Shown: positions 42,852 to 52,607, counted from the stretch's first letter. The stretch is 64,000 bases of DNA from Asticcacaulis sp. AC466 (GCF_000495815.1 NZ_AWGE01000021.1:44997-108996); one strand, 5' to 3'. Notes: generated by a model from the letters alone, not told the origin. Numbers and translations: made by a program.

Positions 42852-43337
42852 CTAAGAAAGGGCCTGACTGAGCAGGCGCAGTTTTTGATAGGGCATTTTT
42901 TGCGACCATGCGGCGGCGATCGCCAGCAAATTATCCGATATTAGGTCGCTAATCGTATGATTGGTATCGGTTTTTGCGTCGCCAGCCGTCAGGGAAAGCG
43001 GTTCGAGCAGGTGCATCAGGGCGCGTTCGGCCTCCAGCTCCGCTGACTTGATTTTCTCGCGCAGAGGCAATCGAACCGCCTCATCCGCTTCTGAAACGAC
43101 CGATTTCAGGCGGCGGCGCATGAGTCGCAGCGGAACGATCACCGAATCCGACCATTGCCTCGTGATGAGCACGGCGTCCGCGGCAACCGGAGCGGCGACA
43201 ATACCTTCGTGCCCTAGCCAGGCCGCCCACAGCAGAAGAGGAACATTCTGGCCGTCCGCGTCCTGGAGATCGAGACACAGGGCGGCCACCGGGACACGAC
43301 CATAAACGCCCACCGCCCATGACCACAGCCCAGTCAC
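42852..43337 (-). CDS. TIGR02444 family protein
   Basis: A 161-residue protein. Seen: the opening WSWAVGVYGRVPVAALCLDLQDADGQNVPLLLW (residues 5-37) and the ArgArg-rich stretch LRLMRRRLKSV, typical of TIGR02444/DUF2390 proteins. No known function. The GTG start overlaps the UbiX stop by four bases (GTGA), so both are one operon. No signal peptide. Confidence 0.85.
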   Translation of the reverse strand: MTGLWSWAVGVYGRVPVAALCLDLQDADGQNVPLLLWAAWLGHEGIVAAPVAADAVLITRQWSDSVIVPLRLMRRRLKSVVSEADEAVRLPLREKIKSAELEAERALMHLLEPLSLTAGDAKTDTNHTISDLISDNLLAIAAAWSQKMPYQKLRLLSQALS

Positions 43338-43924
43338 AGGCCGACATCCTCGCCCCAGCGTTTCATCGGGACATCGACATCAAAGAGCGCCAGTGTCCGC
43401 GCCACGGTTTGTTCGACCATCTCCTCCAGCGTCTCAGGCCGGGTATAGAAGGCCGGCATGGGCGGCGCGATGATGGCGCCCATTTCCGTCAGCGCCGCCA
43501 TGGTGCGCAAATGCCCCAGATGCAGCGGGCTTTCACGCACCATGAGAACCACGCGCCGACGTTCCTTCAGGCAGACGTCGGCGGCGCGGCTGATCAGGGA
43601 GGACGTGACCCCGGTGGCGATCTCACTCATCGACTTCACCGAACAGGGCGCAATCAGCATCCCCAGGGTGCGAAAGGACCCTGACGCAATCGCGGCACCG
43701 ATATCGGCCGGCTTATAGACGACGTCAGCCAAGGCGTGCACATCGGCAAGCGTTATATCCAGTTCCGCGCCCAACGACAGGGCCGCCGCTTTCGACACGA
43801 CCAGGTGGGTTTCAATGCCGGCGCTGCGCAGTGCCCGCAGGGCGGCAATACCATATATTGCTCCGGACGCCCCGCTTATGGCGACAATAAGGCGTTGATT
43901 GGCTTTATTTTTATCAATTGTCAT
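43334..43924 (-). CDS. ubiX: Flavin prenyltransferase UbiX
   Basis: A 196-residue enzyme that makes prenylated FMN, cofactor of UbiD decarboxylases in ubiquinone synthesis. Seen: LIVAISGASGAIYGIAALRAL FMN site, SFRTLGMLIAPCSVKSMSEIATG, LKERRRVVLMVRESPLHLGHL and APPMPAFYTRP. Full family length. Coupled downstream to the TIGR02444 gene. No ubiD gene lies in the window. Confidence 0.95.
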   Translation of the reverse strand: MTIDKNKANQRLIVAISGASGAIYGIAALRALRSAGIETHLVVSKAAALSLGAELDITLADVHALADVVYKPADIGAAIASGSFRTLGMLIAPCSVKSMSEIATGVTSSLISRAADVCLKERRRVVLMVRESPLHLGHLRTMAALTEMGAIIAPPMPAFYTRPETLEEMVEQTVARTLALFDVDVPMKRWGEDVGL

Positions 43925-44079
43925 GCGGTAAAACTGCTTAATGCGCGTGAAACTATAATTCTCTCACTTCCGTGATCAGATGTAACGGATTGTGATTCTA
44001 CATTCGCCTCGCACGGGTGTTCCCTGTCTGGGTACGGACAATGGGGTCCGCACAGAGAGATACTGAAGGACATTGCCTT

Positions 44080-44274
44080 ATGACCATTGAAGCGAGAGTT
44101 CGTGAACTCGACCAACGTCATCAATCCCTCAAATCCATCATCGCCCGGGAGGAGCGTAGCCCCTCCGTCGACTCTCTATACCTAAAGGAACTGAAGCGAA
44201 AGAAACTTAAGCTCAAGGAAGAAATTGAGCGCATCAAGACGGTCCAGCGACAGGAACTGGAAACCATCCAGTGA
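44080..44274 (+). CDS. DUF465 (YdcH-like) small protein
   Basis: A 64-residue protein, almost wholly a helical hairpin: MTIEARVRELDQRHQSLKSI then LKELKRKKLKLKEEIERIKT. This is the compact DUF465 form. AAGGA lies nine bases before the ATG; upstream codons to 44017 contain a possible small hairpin and are not family-like. Function unknown. A terminator follows. Confidence 0.88.
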   Translation: MTIEARVRELDQRHQSLKSIIAREERSPSVDSLYLKELKRKKLKLKEEIERIKTVQRQELETIQ

Positions 44275-44362
44275 GGATGGCGGTCTAAAATACCCCCGCC
44301 GCCTTAGGGGGACTTAAATCAGAAGAATTTCTGACTGCGCCAGGTTCGAGCGGCGCACACAG

Positions 44363-44400
44363 AAAAGCCTCCGGGAATAGGCGGTCCCGGAGGCTTTTTT
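44363..44400. terminator. Bidirectional intrinsic terminator
   Basis: AAAAGCCTCCGGGA, 8-base loop, TCCCGGAGGCTTTTTT between the convergent DUF465 and O-acetylesterase genes. Confidence 0.95.
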
Positions 44401-44417
44401 ATTGTCCGCCTGCCCCT

Positions 44418-46337
44418 TTATGGTCTGACGGACATTTCGAACGGCAAGGCCGGCAGGCCGTTTTCGCCATCATACAGGTTGCATGTCGGGGCATCTGCCC
44501 AGCAGAAACGCACCTTTGTGGCCATGGCCGCGTCATGCAGGACGATCTCGCGGCCCTTGATGTCCGCCTCGGCAAACTGACATCCGTCCGCGCCGCAAAG
44601 TTCAAAGCCTATGGGGTGGCGCGAACTATAGGCCACGAAGCTGCCTTCCAGACCCGTGAAGCGCAGGACCAGGGCATCACCATCACGGGTGATGGCTGCG
44701 ATCTGCGGTCCCGATTCCGACAGGCCAGTCATGCCGTAGGCCTTGACCGCCATGGCGCGGGCCAGACGTTTGCCCAGTTCGTTCTTGTTCGCCGGGTGAA
44801 TATCGCTCCATTCGCCGATATCGATCGCCGTCGCCAGGGTGGCATGAGGATCGGCAAGCACCGCCAGACGCTGCGCCTCACGAAGACGCGCCCAGTTGGA
44901 CTCCACGGGCTGAGAGGGACGCAGGCCATAATTGGCCAGTTGCACCACCGCTATTGGCAAGGCCGGGCCGAACTGGCCCCGCCATTGGCCCATAAGCGCC
45001 GTCAACAGTGCTTGGTAGTCCGGATCACCGACATTGGTTTCGCCCTGATACCAAATGGCGCCGGCAAAGCTAAAGGGCCCCATCGGTGCGATCATGGCAT
45101 TGTGCAAGATGCTGAGCCCACCCGTGGCATCCCATGGGGCGCGAGGCGGATATTTTTGCGCCGCACTGACCAGATGGTAACGCCAATCCGTCAAAGGCAC
45201 GGTTTCACCGGCGATTTTCAGGGTGGGCGGCGTATCGCCATACAGACCGCCCATACTCCATAGATCGATGACATTGACGGCAATGACATTATCGCCGGCT
45301 TTTAACGTGCCCGCCGGCAAGACATAGCCATGAGGATGATCGTTTCCGGCGCTGTAGCCCTGTGGTTTACCATTGACCCAGGTGTAGTCGATGTCATCGA
45401 CGTGCCCGAGGTTCAGTTCCGCCGCCTGTTTCGCTTGCGCCGCCGTGAGGGACACGTGGGTGGCGAACCAGACGTCGCCATCATAGGCAGCCAGATCCGG
45501 GACATTCCACCGTTCCCAGTTCAAGGTGAGGTCGGGAACCTTGGGCCACTTGGCGAAATCCGTCGCCAGCCAGGGCGTTGTCTTGTCGCCGGTGGACGCC
45601 CACCAGGTTTCGAAGCGCTTGCCCATTGCCGCCCCGGCGGCATGCGGGTCGTTCGCGGCGATCTTGAGAAGGGCTAAGTCTTCGCTGTACTTGGGAAATC
45701 GGGCCAAAGAGGCGTCGTCCAACCACGCGGTAATATTCGATCCGCCGAGCGATGAATGCACCATGCCAATGGGCACATGCACGCGTTCCTGCAACGCGGC
45801 GACGAAGTAATAGCAGGTAGCAGAAAAATCGGCGGTCGTTGCTGGGCCAGCCTTCTTCCAACTCACGGGGGCCTGGAAATAATCACCGGGCGCCAGGCCG
45901 GTCCGAGCGGCGATATTGACGTTACGGATCGTGTCGTTGGCGGAATTGGCAATGACATTGTCGTAATTCAGGCTGCGGGTCACCGGCACCTGCATGTTCG
46001 ATTGGCCGGAACACAGGAAGACATCCCCGGTAATGGCGTCGCTCACATCCTGGCGACCTGACGGACTGGTGACGCTGAGCGTTCCGGTCTGGCCGGCGGC
46101 GACGTCGGGCAGGGTCAGGCGAAACCGGCCATGGGCATCGGCCTGGGCCGTTGCAACCGCTGTGTTGAAGGTCGCCGTAATCGCTTCGCCTGGCCCGGCT
46201 GTTCCGGTAATGAGGGCCTGATGCCGCGGCAGGACCATGTGATCCTGGAACAGGTCGTCCAGCTTCACCGGCATCGCCGAAGCAGCAGCGGCGGTGAACA
46301 CAAGACTGAGGATAGGCAGGTAATGGATATGACGCAT
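44418..46337 (-). CDS. Sialate O-acetylesterase-like SGNH hydrolase
   Basis: A 639-residue secreted esterase. Seen: a signal peptide (MRHIHYLPILSLVFTAAAAS), an N-terminal beta domain (LDDLFQDHMVLPRHQ), the SGNH block I VFLCSGQSNMQVPV with nucleophile Ser, block II-like HSSLGGSNITAWL, GAIWYQGETNV, and the C-terminal catalytic pair in DIGEWSDIHPANKNELG. Family members remove acetyl groups from sialic acid or from xylan, mannan and other glycans. AGGGAAG precedes the ATG. A galactose-binding-like domain is inserted (about residues 280-400). Substrate is likely a plant or microbial acetylated glycan rather than sialic acid, since no sialic-acid genes are near. Confidence 0.87.
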   Translation of the reverse strand: MRHIHYLPILSLVFTAAAASAMPVKLDDLFQDHMVLPRHQALITGTAGPGEAITATFNTAVATAQADAHGRFRLTLPDVAAGQTGTLSVTSPSGRQDVSDAITGDVFLCSGQSNMQVPVTRSLNYDNVIANSANDTIRNVNIAARTGLAPGDYFQAPVSWKKAGPATTADFSATCYYFVAALQERVHVPIGMVHSSLGGSNITAWLDDASLARFPKYSEDLALLKIAANDPHAAGAAMGKRFETWWASTGDKTTPWLATDFAKWPKVPDLTLNWERWNVPDLAAYDGDVWFATHVSLTAAQAKQAAELNLGHVDDIDYTWVNGKPQGYSAGNDHPHGYVLPAGTLKAGDNVIAVNVIDLWSMGGLYGDTPPTLKIAGETVPLTDWRYHLVSAAQKYPPRAPWDATGGLSILHNAMIAPMGPFSFAGAIWYQGETNVGDPDYQALLTALMGQWRGQFGPALPIAVVQLANYGLRPSQPVESNWARLREAQRLAVLADPHATLATAIDIGEWSDIHPANKNELGKRLARAMAVKAYGMTGLSESGPQIAAITRDGDALVLRFTGLEGSFVAYSSRHPIGFELCGADGCQFAEADIKGREIVLHDAAMATKVRFCWADAPTCNLYDGENGLPALPFEMSVRP

Positions 46338-46457
46338 GAAATCTTCCCTGTTTTTTGGCAAGATTAGCACCTTCCCACCGTTTCGGCACCCTGCCTGCGC
46401 AAGACCGCGCCTCGCCGTTTCAGAGAACGAACAGGCAAGCCGGACAACAGGCAGGCG

Positions 46458-46922
46458 TCAGCCCATTTTCACCGTACGGATCGAAAAGGACGAGGCCAGT
46501 TTGGAGACGCCGGGCATGATCGACAGAACGTCGCGGTGCACGTCTTCATAGGACAGGCTTTCGCGCAGAACGATTTTCAGCAGATAATCCGCTTCGCCCG
46601 ACATCAGGTGGCATTCTTCGATGGCGGCGCAGGCCAGCGCGGCCTTTTCGAACTTTTCAAACGTTTCGCGGCGCTGGTCGGTCAGGGTAACATGAACGAA
46701 CACCGTACCCTGCTTGCCCTGGACATTTTCGGCGATGACGGCGCGATAGCCGGTGATCACGCCCTTCTGTTCCAGAATCTTGACCCGGCGGTGCGCCGCC
46801 GATGGGGACAAACCCACCGCCTCGCCTAGATCGGCGGAGGTGGCGCGGGCATCATTGCGAAGCACCTTGATCAGTTCGCGGTCAAAAGAATCAAGGTCGG
46901 AAAATTTATCGAGATTGGCCAT
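46458..46922 (-). CDS. Lrp/AsnC family transcriptional regulator
   Basis: A 154-residue regulator. Seen: HTH (SFDRELIKVLRNDARATSAD, GLSPSAAHRRVKILEQKGVI) and the RAM effector domain (VHVTLTDQR, EECHLMSGEADYLLKIVLRE). Divergent from alanine dehydrogenase, so it is probably the alanine-responsive activator (AldR/PutR type). GGAGAT lies upstream of the ATG at 46922. The 126-bp gap to ald is AT-rich, as Lrp targets are, but I see no single clear dyad. Confidence 0.93.
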   Translation of the reverse strand: MANLDKFSDLDSFDRELIKVLRNDARATSADLGEAVGLSPSAAHRRVKILEQKGVITGYRAVIAENVQGKQGTVFVHVTLTDQRRETFEKFEKAALACAAIEECHLMSGEADYLLKIVLRESLSYEDVHRDVLSIMPGVSKLASSFSIRTVKMG

Positions 46923-47048
46923 GGTTTTGAGAATATCTCCAACACCTTGCCAAATCAACTTACAAAATTTCCAAACTTTACGCGCGTAATGGGATCATAA
47001 TCAAGGAACAAACGAAACTAATAACATCAAAAACAGCGGAGCCCGGCC

Positions 47049-48146
47049 ATGAAGATCAGCGTACCCAAGGAAATCAAGAATCACGAATACCGTGTCGGCC
47101 TCGTGCCCCATTCGGTGGCGGAACTGACTCACCTCGGACATGAGGTTTTCGTCGAAGCCCAGGCAGGTGCGGCCATCGGTTTTTCCGATGCGGACTATGC
47201 CGCCGCCGGCGCGACTATTCTGGCGACAGCCGAAGAAACCTTCGACATCGCCGATCTGATCGTCAAGGTGAAGGAGCCGCAACTGGCGGAGTGCGCGCGC
47301 CTGAAACCGACCCAGACCCTGTTCACCTATCTGCATCTCGCCGCCGACAAGCCGCAAGCGGAAGCCCTTATGGCGTCTGGCGCCACCTGTATCGCCTATG
47401 AAACGGTCACTGAACCGCAAGGCGGTCTGCCATTGCTTCGTCCGATGTCGGAAGTCGCCGGCCGCATTTCGGTCCATGTCGGTGCGACCTACCTGCACAA
47501 GGCCTTCGGAGGCCGCGGCGTTCTCCTGGGGGGCGTCCCCGGCGTTGCCCCCGCCAAGGTCGTCATCATCGGCGGCGGCGTATCGGGCGTCAATGCGGCC
47601 CAGATGGCAATTGGGCTGTCGGCCGATGTCACCTTGTTCGACATAAACCCGCATAAGCTGATCGAAATCGACCATCTGTTCCACGGCCGGGTAAAGACGG
47701 CCTATTCGTCGAAGGCTGCCCTGGCTGACGCTATCAAGGAAGCCGACCTGGTTATCGGTGCCGTTCTGATCCCCGGCGCAGCGGCGCCCAAGCTGGTGTC
47801 GAAGGCGCAACTGAAGACCATGAAGCCCGGCGCCGTGCTTGTCGACATTGCCATCGATCAGGGCGGATGCTTCGAAACATCGCACGCCACGACGCATCAG
47901 GACCCGATCTATATTGTTGACGGTATCGTTCACTACTGCGTGGCCAATATGCCGGGCGCGGTGGCGCGGACCTCCACCCTGGCGCTCAACAATGCCACCC
48001 TGCCCTTCGTGGTCAAGATGGCGCAGATGGGCGTATCCGCAGCCCTTGCCGCCGATCCGCACCTCAAGGCCGGGCTGAACATCGCCAATGGCCAGATTAC
48101 CTACAAGGCGGTGGCCGACGCGCTCGACCTGCCGTTCGCGGCTTGA
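47049..48146 (+). CDS. ald: Alanine dehydrogenase
   Basis: A 365-residue NAD-dependent enzyme converting alanine to pyruvate and ammonia. Seen: start [18 protein letters not shown], Lys in VKVKEPQ, catalytic His in [31 protein letters not shown], the NAD motif [15 protein letters not shown], and [13 protein letters not shown] with the catalytic Asp. Near family length (about 370). CGGAG precedes the ATG. Divergent Lrp-type gene is the likely regulator. Confidence 0.95.
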   Translation: MKISVPKEIKNHEYRVGLVPHSVAELTHLGHEVFVEAQAGAAIGFSDADYAAAGATILATAEETFDIADLIVKVKEPQLAECARLKPTQTLFTYLHLAADKPQAEALMASGATCIAYETVTEPQGGLPLLRPMSEVAGRISVHVGATYLHKAFGGRGVLLGGVPGVAPAKVVIIGGGVSGVNAAQMAIGLSADVTLFDINPHKLIEIDHLFHGRVKTAYSSKAALADAIKEADLVIGAVLIPGAAAPKLVSKAQLKTMKPGAVLVDIAIDQGGCFETSHATTHQDPIYIVDGIVHYCVANMPGAVARTSTLALNNATLPFVVKMAQMGVSAALAADPHLKAGLNIANGQITYKAVADALDLPFAA

Positions 48147-48166
48147 TTCACGGATCAGGCCGCCAT

Positions 48167-48203
48167 CATAGCCGCCGGCGTTTCCCCCGCTTCGGCGGCT
48201 ATG
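48167..48203. terminator. Hairpin between convergent ald and Sel1 genes
   Basis: CATAGCCGCCG and CGGCGGCTATG form an 11-bp stem, with an inner GCG/CGC. It ends next to the stop codon of the minus-strand gene. No T-run, so it may be a weak terminator or an mRNA-end stabiliser. Confidence 0.5.
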
Positions 48204-49100
48204 TCACTTGTTGACTTCCGTCCACAGGCTCTGGGCGCGGGTGGTCGCTTCTGCAACCTGCGCCGGTGTGAGCGTCTTTTCCAACGCGTCCATGTCCGCC
48301 GGACGCTCGCCATCCTTGTTATAGCTATAGAGGGCAAACCAGACGAACGCCGTAACGGCGTCCTTTTTGACGCCTATGCCGTCGCGATAATCATGGGCCA
48401 CGGCCAGCTGCGCGGTCGGCATGTTCATGCGCGCCGCCTTCTCGATCATCTCGAAACCCTTGACCTCATCCTTTTCGCCGCCACGGCCCGTCTGGTACAT
48501 GTCCCCCAGCGACGCCAGGGCGAAGCCATTGTCCTGAGCCGCCGCCAACCGGTACCAGATCTGCGCCTGGGTGTAGCTTTGCGGTACGCCGGTCCCCAGT
48601 TCGTAGGCCAGGCCAAGATAGGCCTGAGACTCGGCATATCCCTGATCGGCCGCCTTGCGGAACCAGGGCAAGGCCTTGTCCGGGTCCGGCGCAACCCCTT
48701 GAGCCGACCGTCCGAAGAAGTAGATGTGCGCATACTGATGCTGCGATTCCGCCAGGCCTTGCTCGGCGGCTTTCAGGTGCCAGGCCAGCGCCTGCTGAAT
48801 GTCCTGATCGACGCCATCGCCATGCTCGAACTGGGTGGCGACGAAATATTGCCCGACAGCATATCCGGCCTCAGCCGATTTCAGGAACCAGGTGTGCGCC
48901 TTTGCGCTGTCGTGGTCGCGAATGGTCGCGACGAACCCACGACAAAACATGGTGTTCGGGTTGCTGTCATCCGGCTTGGTGGCCGTGTCATTGACCTTGC
49001 CCCGGCAGATGTCGATGGCCTGATCGACCGTATCGGCTGCGTGTGCGGCGCCGGTCATCGCGAGGCCGGCCGCGAAAATGCTCAAAACTATGCGCTTCAT
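48204..49100 (-). CDS. Secreted Sel1-repeat protein (short)
   Basis: A 298-residue protein. Seen: signal peptide (MKRIVLSIFAAGLAMTGAAHA), two Cys that may pair, then about six Sel1-like repeats of 36 residues (AEQGLAESQHQYAHIYFFG, ADQGYAESQAYLGLAYELG, and others). Sel1 proteins are protein-binding scaffolds; in the periplasm their partners are mostly unknown. GGAGCG lies upstream of this ATG. A much larger relative is at 54667. Divergent from a phosphodiesterase gene. Confidence 0.87.
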   Translation of the reverse strand: MKRIVLSIFAAGLAMTGAAHAADTVDQAIDICRGKVNDTATKPDDSNPNTMFCRGFVATIRDHDSAKAHTWFLKSAEAGYAVGQYFVATQFEHGDGVDQDIQQALAWHLKAAEQGLAESQHQYAHIYFFGRSAQGVAPDPDKALPWFRKAADQGYAESQAYLGLAYELGTGVPQSYTQAQIWYRLAAAQDNGFALASLGDMYQTGRGGEKDEVKGFEMIEKAARMNMPTAQLAVAHDYRDGIGVKKDAVTAFVWFALYSYNKDGERPADMDALEKTLTPAQVAEATTRAQSLWTEVNK

Positions 49101-49320
49101 GTACGCTCCACGGGATCGATGCTTTCTTTCTAGCATCTTTTTTTCCGCTGGCCATGATCCTGTTTCGACAAACCGGCTAATCTGGATAGGGCCACTTTCA
49201 CCTTGCCGTATTTTTTTTGCTGCCTTAAGCCTGTCCAGCCGGGTTTTGCATCAAACTGTCGTATTCCGGGCTCATAGCGAAGCCTATCAAGCATTCAGGC
49301 AAAGCGTTCAGGAGTCTGCC

Positions 49321-51189
49321 ATGTCCCGTTCCTCTCATCATATTGCCCGACTGATGTGCGCGGCCGCCTTAGGGTACATGGCCTCTGTACCGGCCCAGGC
49401 GCAGGAGGCGAAACCGCCCCGCAACATTGTCATTTTCGTTGCCGACGGCCTGCGCTACGGCATCGTCAATCCCGAAACAGCGCCGACGCTGGCTACCCTG
49501 AAGACGCAAGGGGTCGATTTTCAAAACTCCCATTCGGTCTATCCCACGGTCACCACCGTTAATGCGTCGGTCATCGCCACCGGGCATGGGGTCGGCGATA
49601 CCGGCGAATGGTCCAATGCCCTGGTCCTACCTCCGCTCAAGGCCGAACCTGGCAAGGTCCATTTCATGGAAAGCGACCTGATCCTGAAAGAAACCAATTC
49701 GCTATACGACGGCAACTATTTCAACGAGATGTCCCTGCTGCAATTGGCGCGCGCCCATGGATACCAGACAGCCGCCGTCGGCAAGGAAGGCCCCGTCCTC
49801 ATTCAGGATATCGCCGCCAGCGACGGGCAAAGCACGATCTTCATCGATGACAGCACCGGTACACACTACGAAAGGGGCCGTGCCGTGCCGCTGGATGCCA
49901 GCATCGTCGATGCCATGAAGGCGGCCGGCGTCGAAACCATGGCGCCGGATCGCGGCCTGAACCAGTCAGCGGGTGCCTACAACATGCCGGGTGTCCAGGT
50001 CGCCAACATCTATCAGCAGAAATGGTTCGTCAATGTCACGACCAAGGTGCTGTTGCCGCGCTTTACTGCGGCCGGAAAACCCTTCGCTCTCGTCTACTGG
50101 TCTCGCGATCCGGATGGCACCCAACACAATACGGGTGACAGCCTGAACGTCCTGTCGCCCGGCATCAACGGCCCGACCTCACTGGCGGCCGTGCGCAATG
50201 CCTCTGACAATCTCCAGGCCTTGATCGATACGCTTAAGGCCCTCGGCGTCTACGACAACACCGACATCTTCGTGACCGCCGACCACGGATTTTCGACCAT
50301 CAGCAAGCAGTCGAAAACCTCATATGCGGCGCACCAATCCTATCCCGACGACACGGTGAAGGGCTTCCTGCCCGAAGGGTTCCTGGCTATCGATCTGGCG
50401 CATGCGCTCAACCTGCCCCTGTTCGACAACTACAATACGCCTATCACTGTCGCCAAGGGCGAACATCCGCACAATTCCGCCGCCATCGGCGCCGATCCGG
50501 CCAACCCGGACATCCTGGCGCTCGGTTCGGGCGGTTCGGAGCTGCTTTATCTTGACCCGGCAAAGGCCAAGGATCTGGCGCCGAAGATCATCGCTGCCCT
50601 GACGCAGCAGGATTATGTCACGGCCCTGTTTGTCGATGATGCACTGGGCGAGATTCCGGGGACCCTGCCGATGAGCGCCGTCGGCCTCAAGGGCGAAGCC
50701 CGCACACCGCGACCGGCCATATATGTCAGCTTTGCCGATTATGCCCTGCCGTCGTGCGTCAAGCGCTGGGGCAACCCGGAAGTCTGCTCGGTCATGGTCA
50801 CCGACAGCAATTTGCAGCAGGGACAAGGCAACCACGGCGGCTTCACCCGCGCCAATACCCGCAATTTCATGGCCGCCATCGGCCCCGATTTCAAGGCCGG
50901 CTTCGCCAACACCACACCGGTGTCCAATGCCGACATCACGCCTACCTTGGCGCATATTCTAGGCTTTGACCTGCCGTCAAAAGGCAAACTGACCGGGCGC
51001 GTGATAGGTGAAGCGTTGCGCACCGCCCCTGTGTCAAGCGCGCCGGAAGCCGTCGCGCACGTTACACGCTCAAAACCCGCAGCCAATGGCTTTGTTACGG
51101 TACTGGAAAGCCAGAGCGTCGGCGATGAAGTTTATCTGGATGCGGCTGGGAACCCGGGCCGCGTGGTGGGCCTGAAAACGCAGAAGTAG
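49321..51189 (+). CDS. Secreted alkaline phosphatase superfamily phosphodiesterase
   Basis: A 622-residue protein of the type I phosphodiesterase / nucleotide pyrophosphatase fold. Seen: signal peptide (cut near VPAQAQEA), metal Asp in IVIFVADGLRYG, the nucleophile Thr in YPTVTTVNASVIATGHG, TADHGFST and, near the end, QGNHGGFTRANT with metal His. It would cleave nucleotides or phosphodiesters in the periplasm. AGGAGTC precedes the chosen ATG; the frame is open to 49078 across the Sel1 start. A Pro/Ser-poor C-terminal extension of about 50 residues follows the fold. Substrate unknown. Confidence 0.88.
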   Translation: MSRSSHHIARLMCAAALGYMASVPAQAQEAKPPRNIVIFVADGLRYGIVNPETAPTLATLKTQGVDFQNSHSVYPTVTTVNASVIATGHGVGDTGEWSNALVLPPLKAEPGKVHFMESDLILKETNSLYDGNYFNEMSLLQLARAHGYQTAAVGKEGPVLIQDIAASDGQSTIFIDDSTGTHYERGRAVPLDASIVDAMKAAGVETMAPDRGLNQSAGAYNMPGVQVANIYQQKWFVNVTTKVLLPRFTAAGKPFALVYWSRDPDGTQHNTGDSLNVLSPGINGPTSLAAVRNASDNLQALIDTLKALGVYDNTDIFVTADHGFSTISKQSKTSYAAHQSYPDDTVKGFLPEGFLAIDLAHALNLPLFDNYNTPITVAKGEHPHNSAAIGADPANPDILALGSGGSELLYLDPAKAKDLAPKIIAALTQQDYVTALFVDDALGEIPGTLPMSAVGLKGEARTPRPAIYVSFADYALPSCVKRWGNPEVCSVMVTDSNLQQGQGNHGGFTRANTRNFMAAIGPDFKAGFANTTPVSNADITPTLAHILGFDLPSKGKLTGRVIGEALRTAPVSSAPEAVAHVTRSKPAANGFVTVLESQSVGDEVYLDAAGNPGRVVGLKTQK

Positions 51190-51306
51190 GTATCGTCCGT
51201 CCAGCATCTCCTCAATTCCGCCGTTAGTTTTTTCTTGGCGAATTCCAAAACCTGCAACATAGTCTGTGCTCTGATAAAGACACGAACTATAAGCAGGAAG
51301 CGGAAC

Positions 51307-51822
51307 ATGGCCCGGACTATCCGGATACGTCGGATCGACGTCGATGAACTGGAAATCGTTCGCGAACTGGCGCTGGTCATCTGGCCGAAATGTTACCGTA
51401 ACATCATCGGCCCCGACCGCGTCGACGCCATGCTGGCGGTCCTGTATGCAACCGATAACCTGGAACGCGAAATGGTTCAGGACGGCCACACCTTCTGGAT
51501 CGTGCGCGTCGACCGAACCGATGTCGGTTACGCCTCGGCTTACCGCGAAGGCGGACGTTTGTGGCTTAAGAAGCTCTATGTCCGCGACGAATTTCGTGGC
51601 CTGGGCCTCGGCAAGGCCCTGATGGAAACAGCGCTTGAGCATTTCGCCGTCGAGGACGCGATAACTGCGCCCGCGATAGAACTGGCGCTCTATGTCAACA
51701 AGGATAATGCGCCGGCGATCAGTTACTACCTGCGCTCCGGTTTCAAAGTCGAAGCCGAGGTCCCGGTGCAAATGGGTCCCTACATCTTCACAGACTATGT
51801 CATGCAGCGCGGACTACAATAG
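51307..51822 (+). CDS. GNAT family N-acetyltransferase (tandem copy 1)
   Basis: A 171-residue acetyltransferase. Seen: N-terminal helix RELALVIWPKCYRNII, strand TDVGYASAYREGGRLWLKKL, the acetyl-CoA motif VRDEFRGLGLGKALM (Q/RxxGxG/A), and ALYVNKDNAPAISYYLRSGF. Acceptor unknown. GGAAGCGG precedes the ATG. The next gene is a clear paralogue (WPK-YR, LRSGFK, TDYVMQ shared), so a local duplication occurred. A CtrA-type box begins at the base after its stop. Confidence 0.88.
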   Translation: MARTIRIRRIDVDELEIVRELALVIWPKCYRNIIGPDRVDAMLAVLYATDNLEREMVQDGHTFWIVRVDRTDVGYASAYREGGRLWLKKLYVRDEFRGLGLGKALMETALEHFAVEDAITAPAIELALYVNKDNAPAISYYLRSGFKVEAEVPVQMGPYIFTDYVMQRGLQ

Positions 51823-51838
51823 TTAACAAAGCCTTAAC
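51823..51838 (+). promoter_or_regulatory. CtrA-type binding box
   Basis: TTAACAAAGCCTTAAC: exact TTAA-N7-TTAAC, the consensus of the Caulobacterales cell-cycle regulator CtrA. It lies in the 275-bp AT-rich gap between the two GNAT genes, 260 bp before the second. The rest of that gap holds TTAAC-, TGTTATC- and TATATTTA-like stretches but no gene I can support. Confidence 0.55.
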
Positions 51839-52097
51839 AACCAACACCTCCAGTGCCTATATTTGGACTGCCTTATATTTACCTGTTATCAACTATACTC
51901 GCGGCGCGAGAAAAATAGCACTGTAACAAGCCTGTTATCGTATATTTATCAACTTACCCGCGCAGATATTCTGTGTTAAGGTGTGAATGTCGCAATTCGA
52001 CCGGACGGTTACATATCCGCCCTAATTCCGCAAAAATTCCGGAGCCTATTAAACCGATCTGAGGACGCATCGCACACAGAAACCATGGAGTACCGCC

Positions 52098-52607
52098 ATG
52101 ACACTCACGCCCCAAACCCGTCCCATCGCCGCCTCTGAGCTGGATATTGTGCACGAGTTGGCTATGCAGATCTGGCCCAAGGTCTACCGCAGCAGCATAG
52201 CTCCCGATCAGCTCGAAATACTGGCGAGTCAGATGTTCAACCGCGATCGGCTTGAAGACGACATCATGGACCGCGGCCATGTCTATTTCGTCATGCGTGT
52301 CGGTCGTGTCGATGTCGGTTTCTGCTGCGCCCACCTTGAAGGCACGCGCATATGGGTGACAAAGTTGGCCGTCCTGCCTGATTTCCGTGGTTTTGGCTTG
52401 GGCAAGGCGCTGGTTTTGGCGGCCCAGGACTATTTCGCGCCTGCCGACGACCTTGTCATTTGTGTGCACAAGACACACGAAAGCGCTGTCAATTTCTGTC
52501 TGCGCAGCGGCTTCAAGATCGCCCGGGAAATTCCGTCGGATTTCGGCGGTCTGACCGATTATGTCATGCAGAAAAGCCTGCACCAGCCTCAAATGGCGGC
52601 TGCCTGA
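52098..52607 (+). CDS. GNAT family N-acetyltransferase (tandem copy 2)
   Basis: A 169-residue paralogue of the preceding gene. Seen: HELAMQIWPKVYRSSI, VDVGFCCAHLEGTRIWVTKL, acetyl-CoA motif LPDFRGFGLGKALV and CLRSGFKIARE, ending TDYVMQKSL. GGAG stands at proper distance from the ATG. The long AT-rich leader suggests its own promoter. Acceptor unknown. The stop abuts the stop of the convergent CPBP gene. Confidence 0.88.
   Translation: MTLTPQTRPIAASELDIVHELAMQIWPKVYRSSIAPDQLEILASQMFNRDRLEDDIMDRGHVYFVMRVGRVDVGFCCAHLEGTRIWVTKLAVLPDFRGFGLGKALVLAAQDYFAPADDLVICVHKTHESAVNFCLRSGFKIAREIPSDFGGLTDYVMQKSLHQPQMAAA

Noticed and set aside
49240..49300. Possible Pho box (CTGTCGT... CTCAT) before the phosphodiesterase
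   Set aside because: Only one half-site resembles CTGTCAT; the second does not match at the required spacing.
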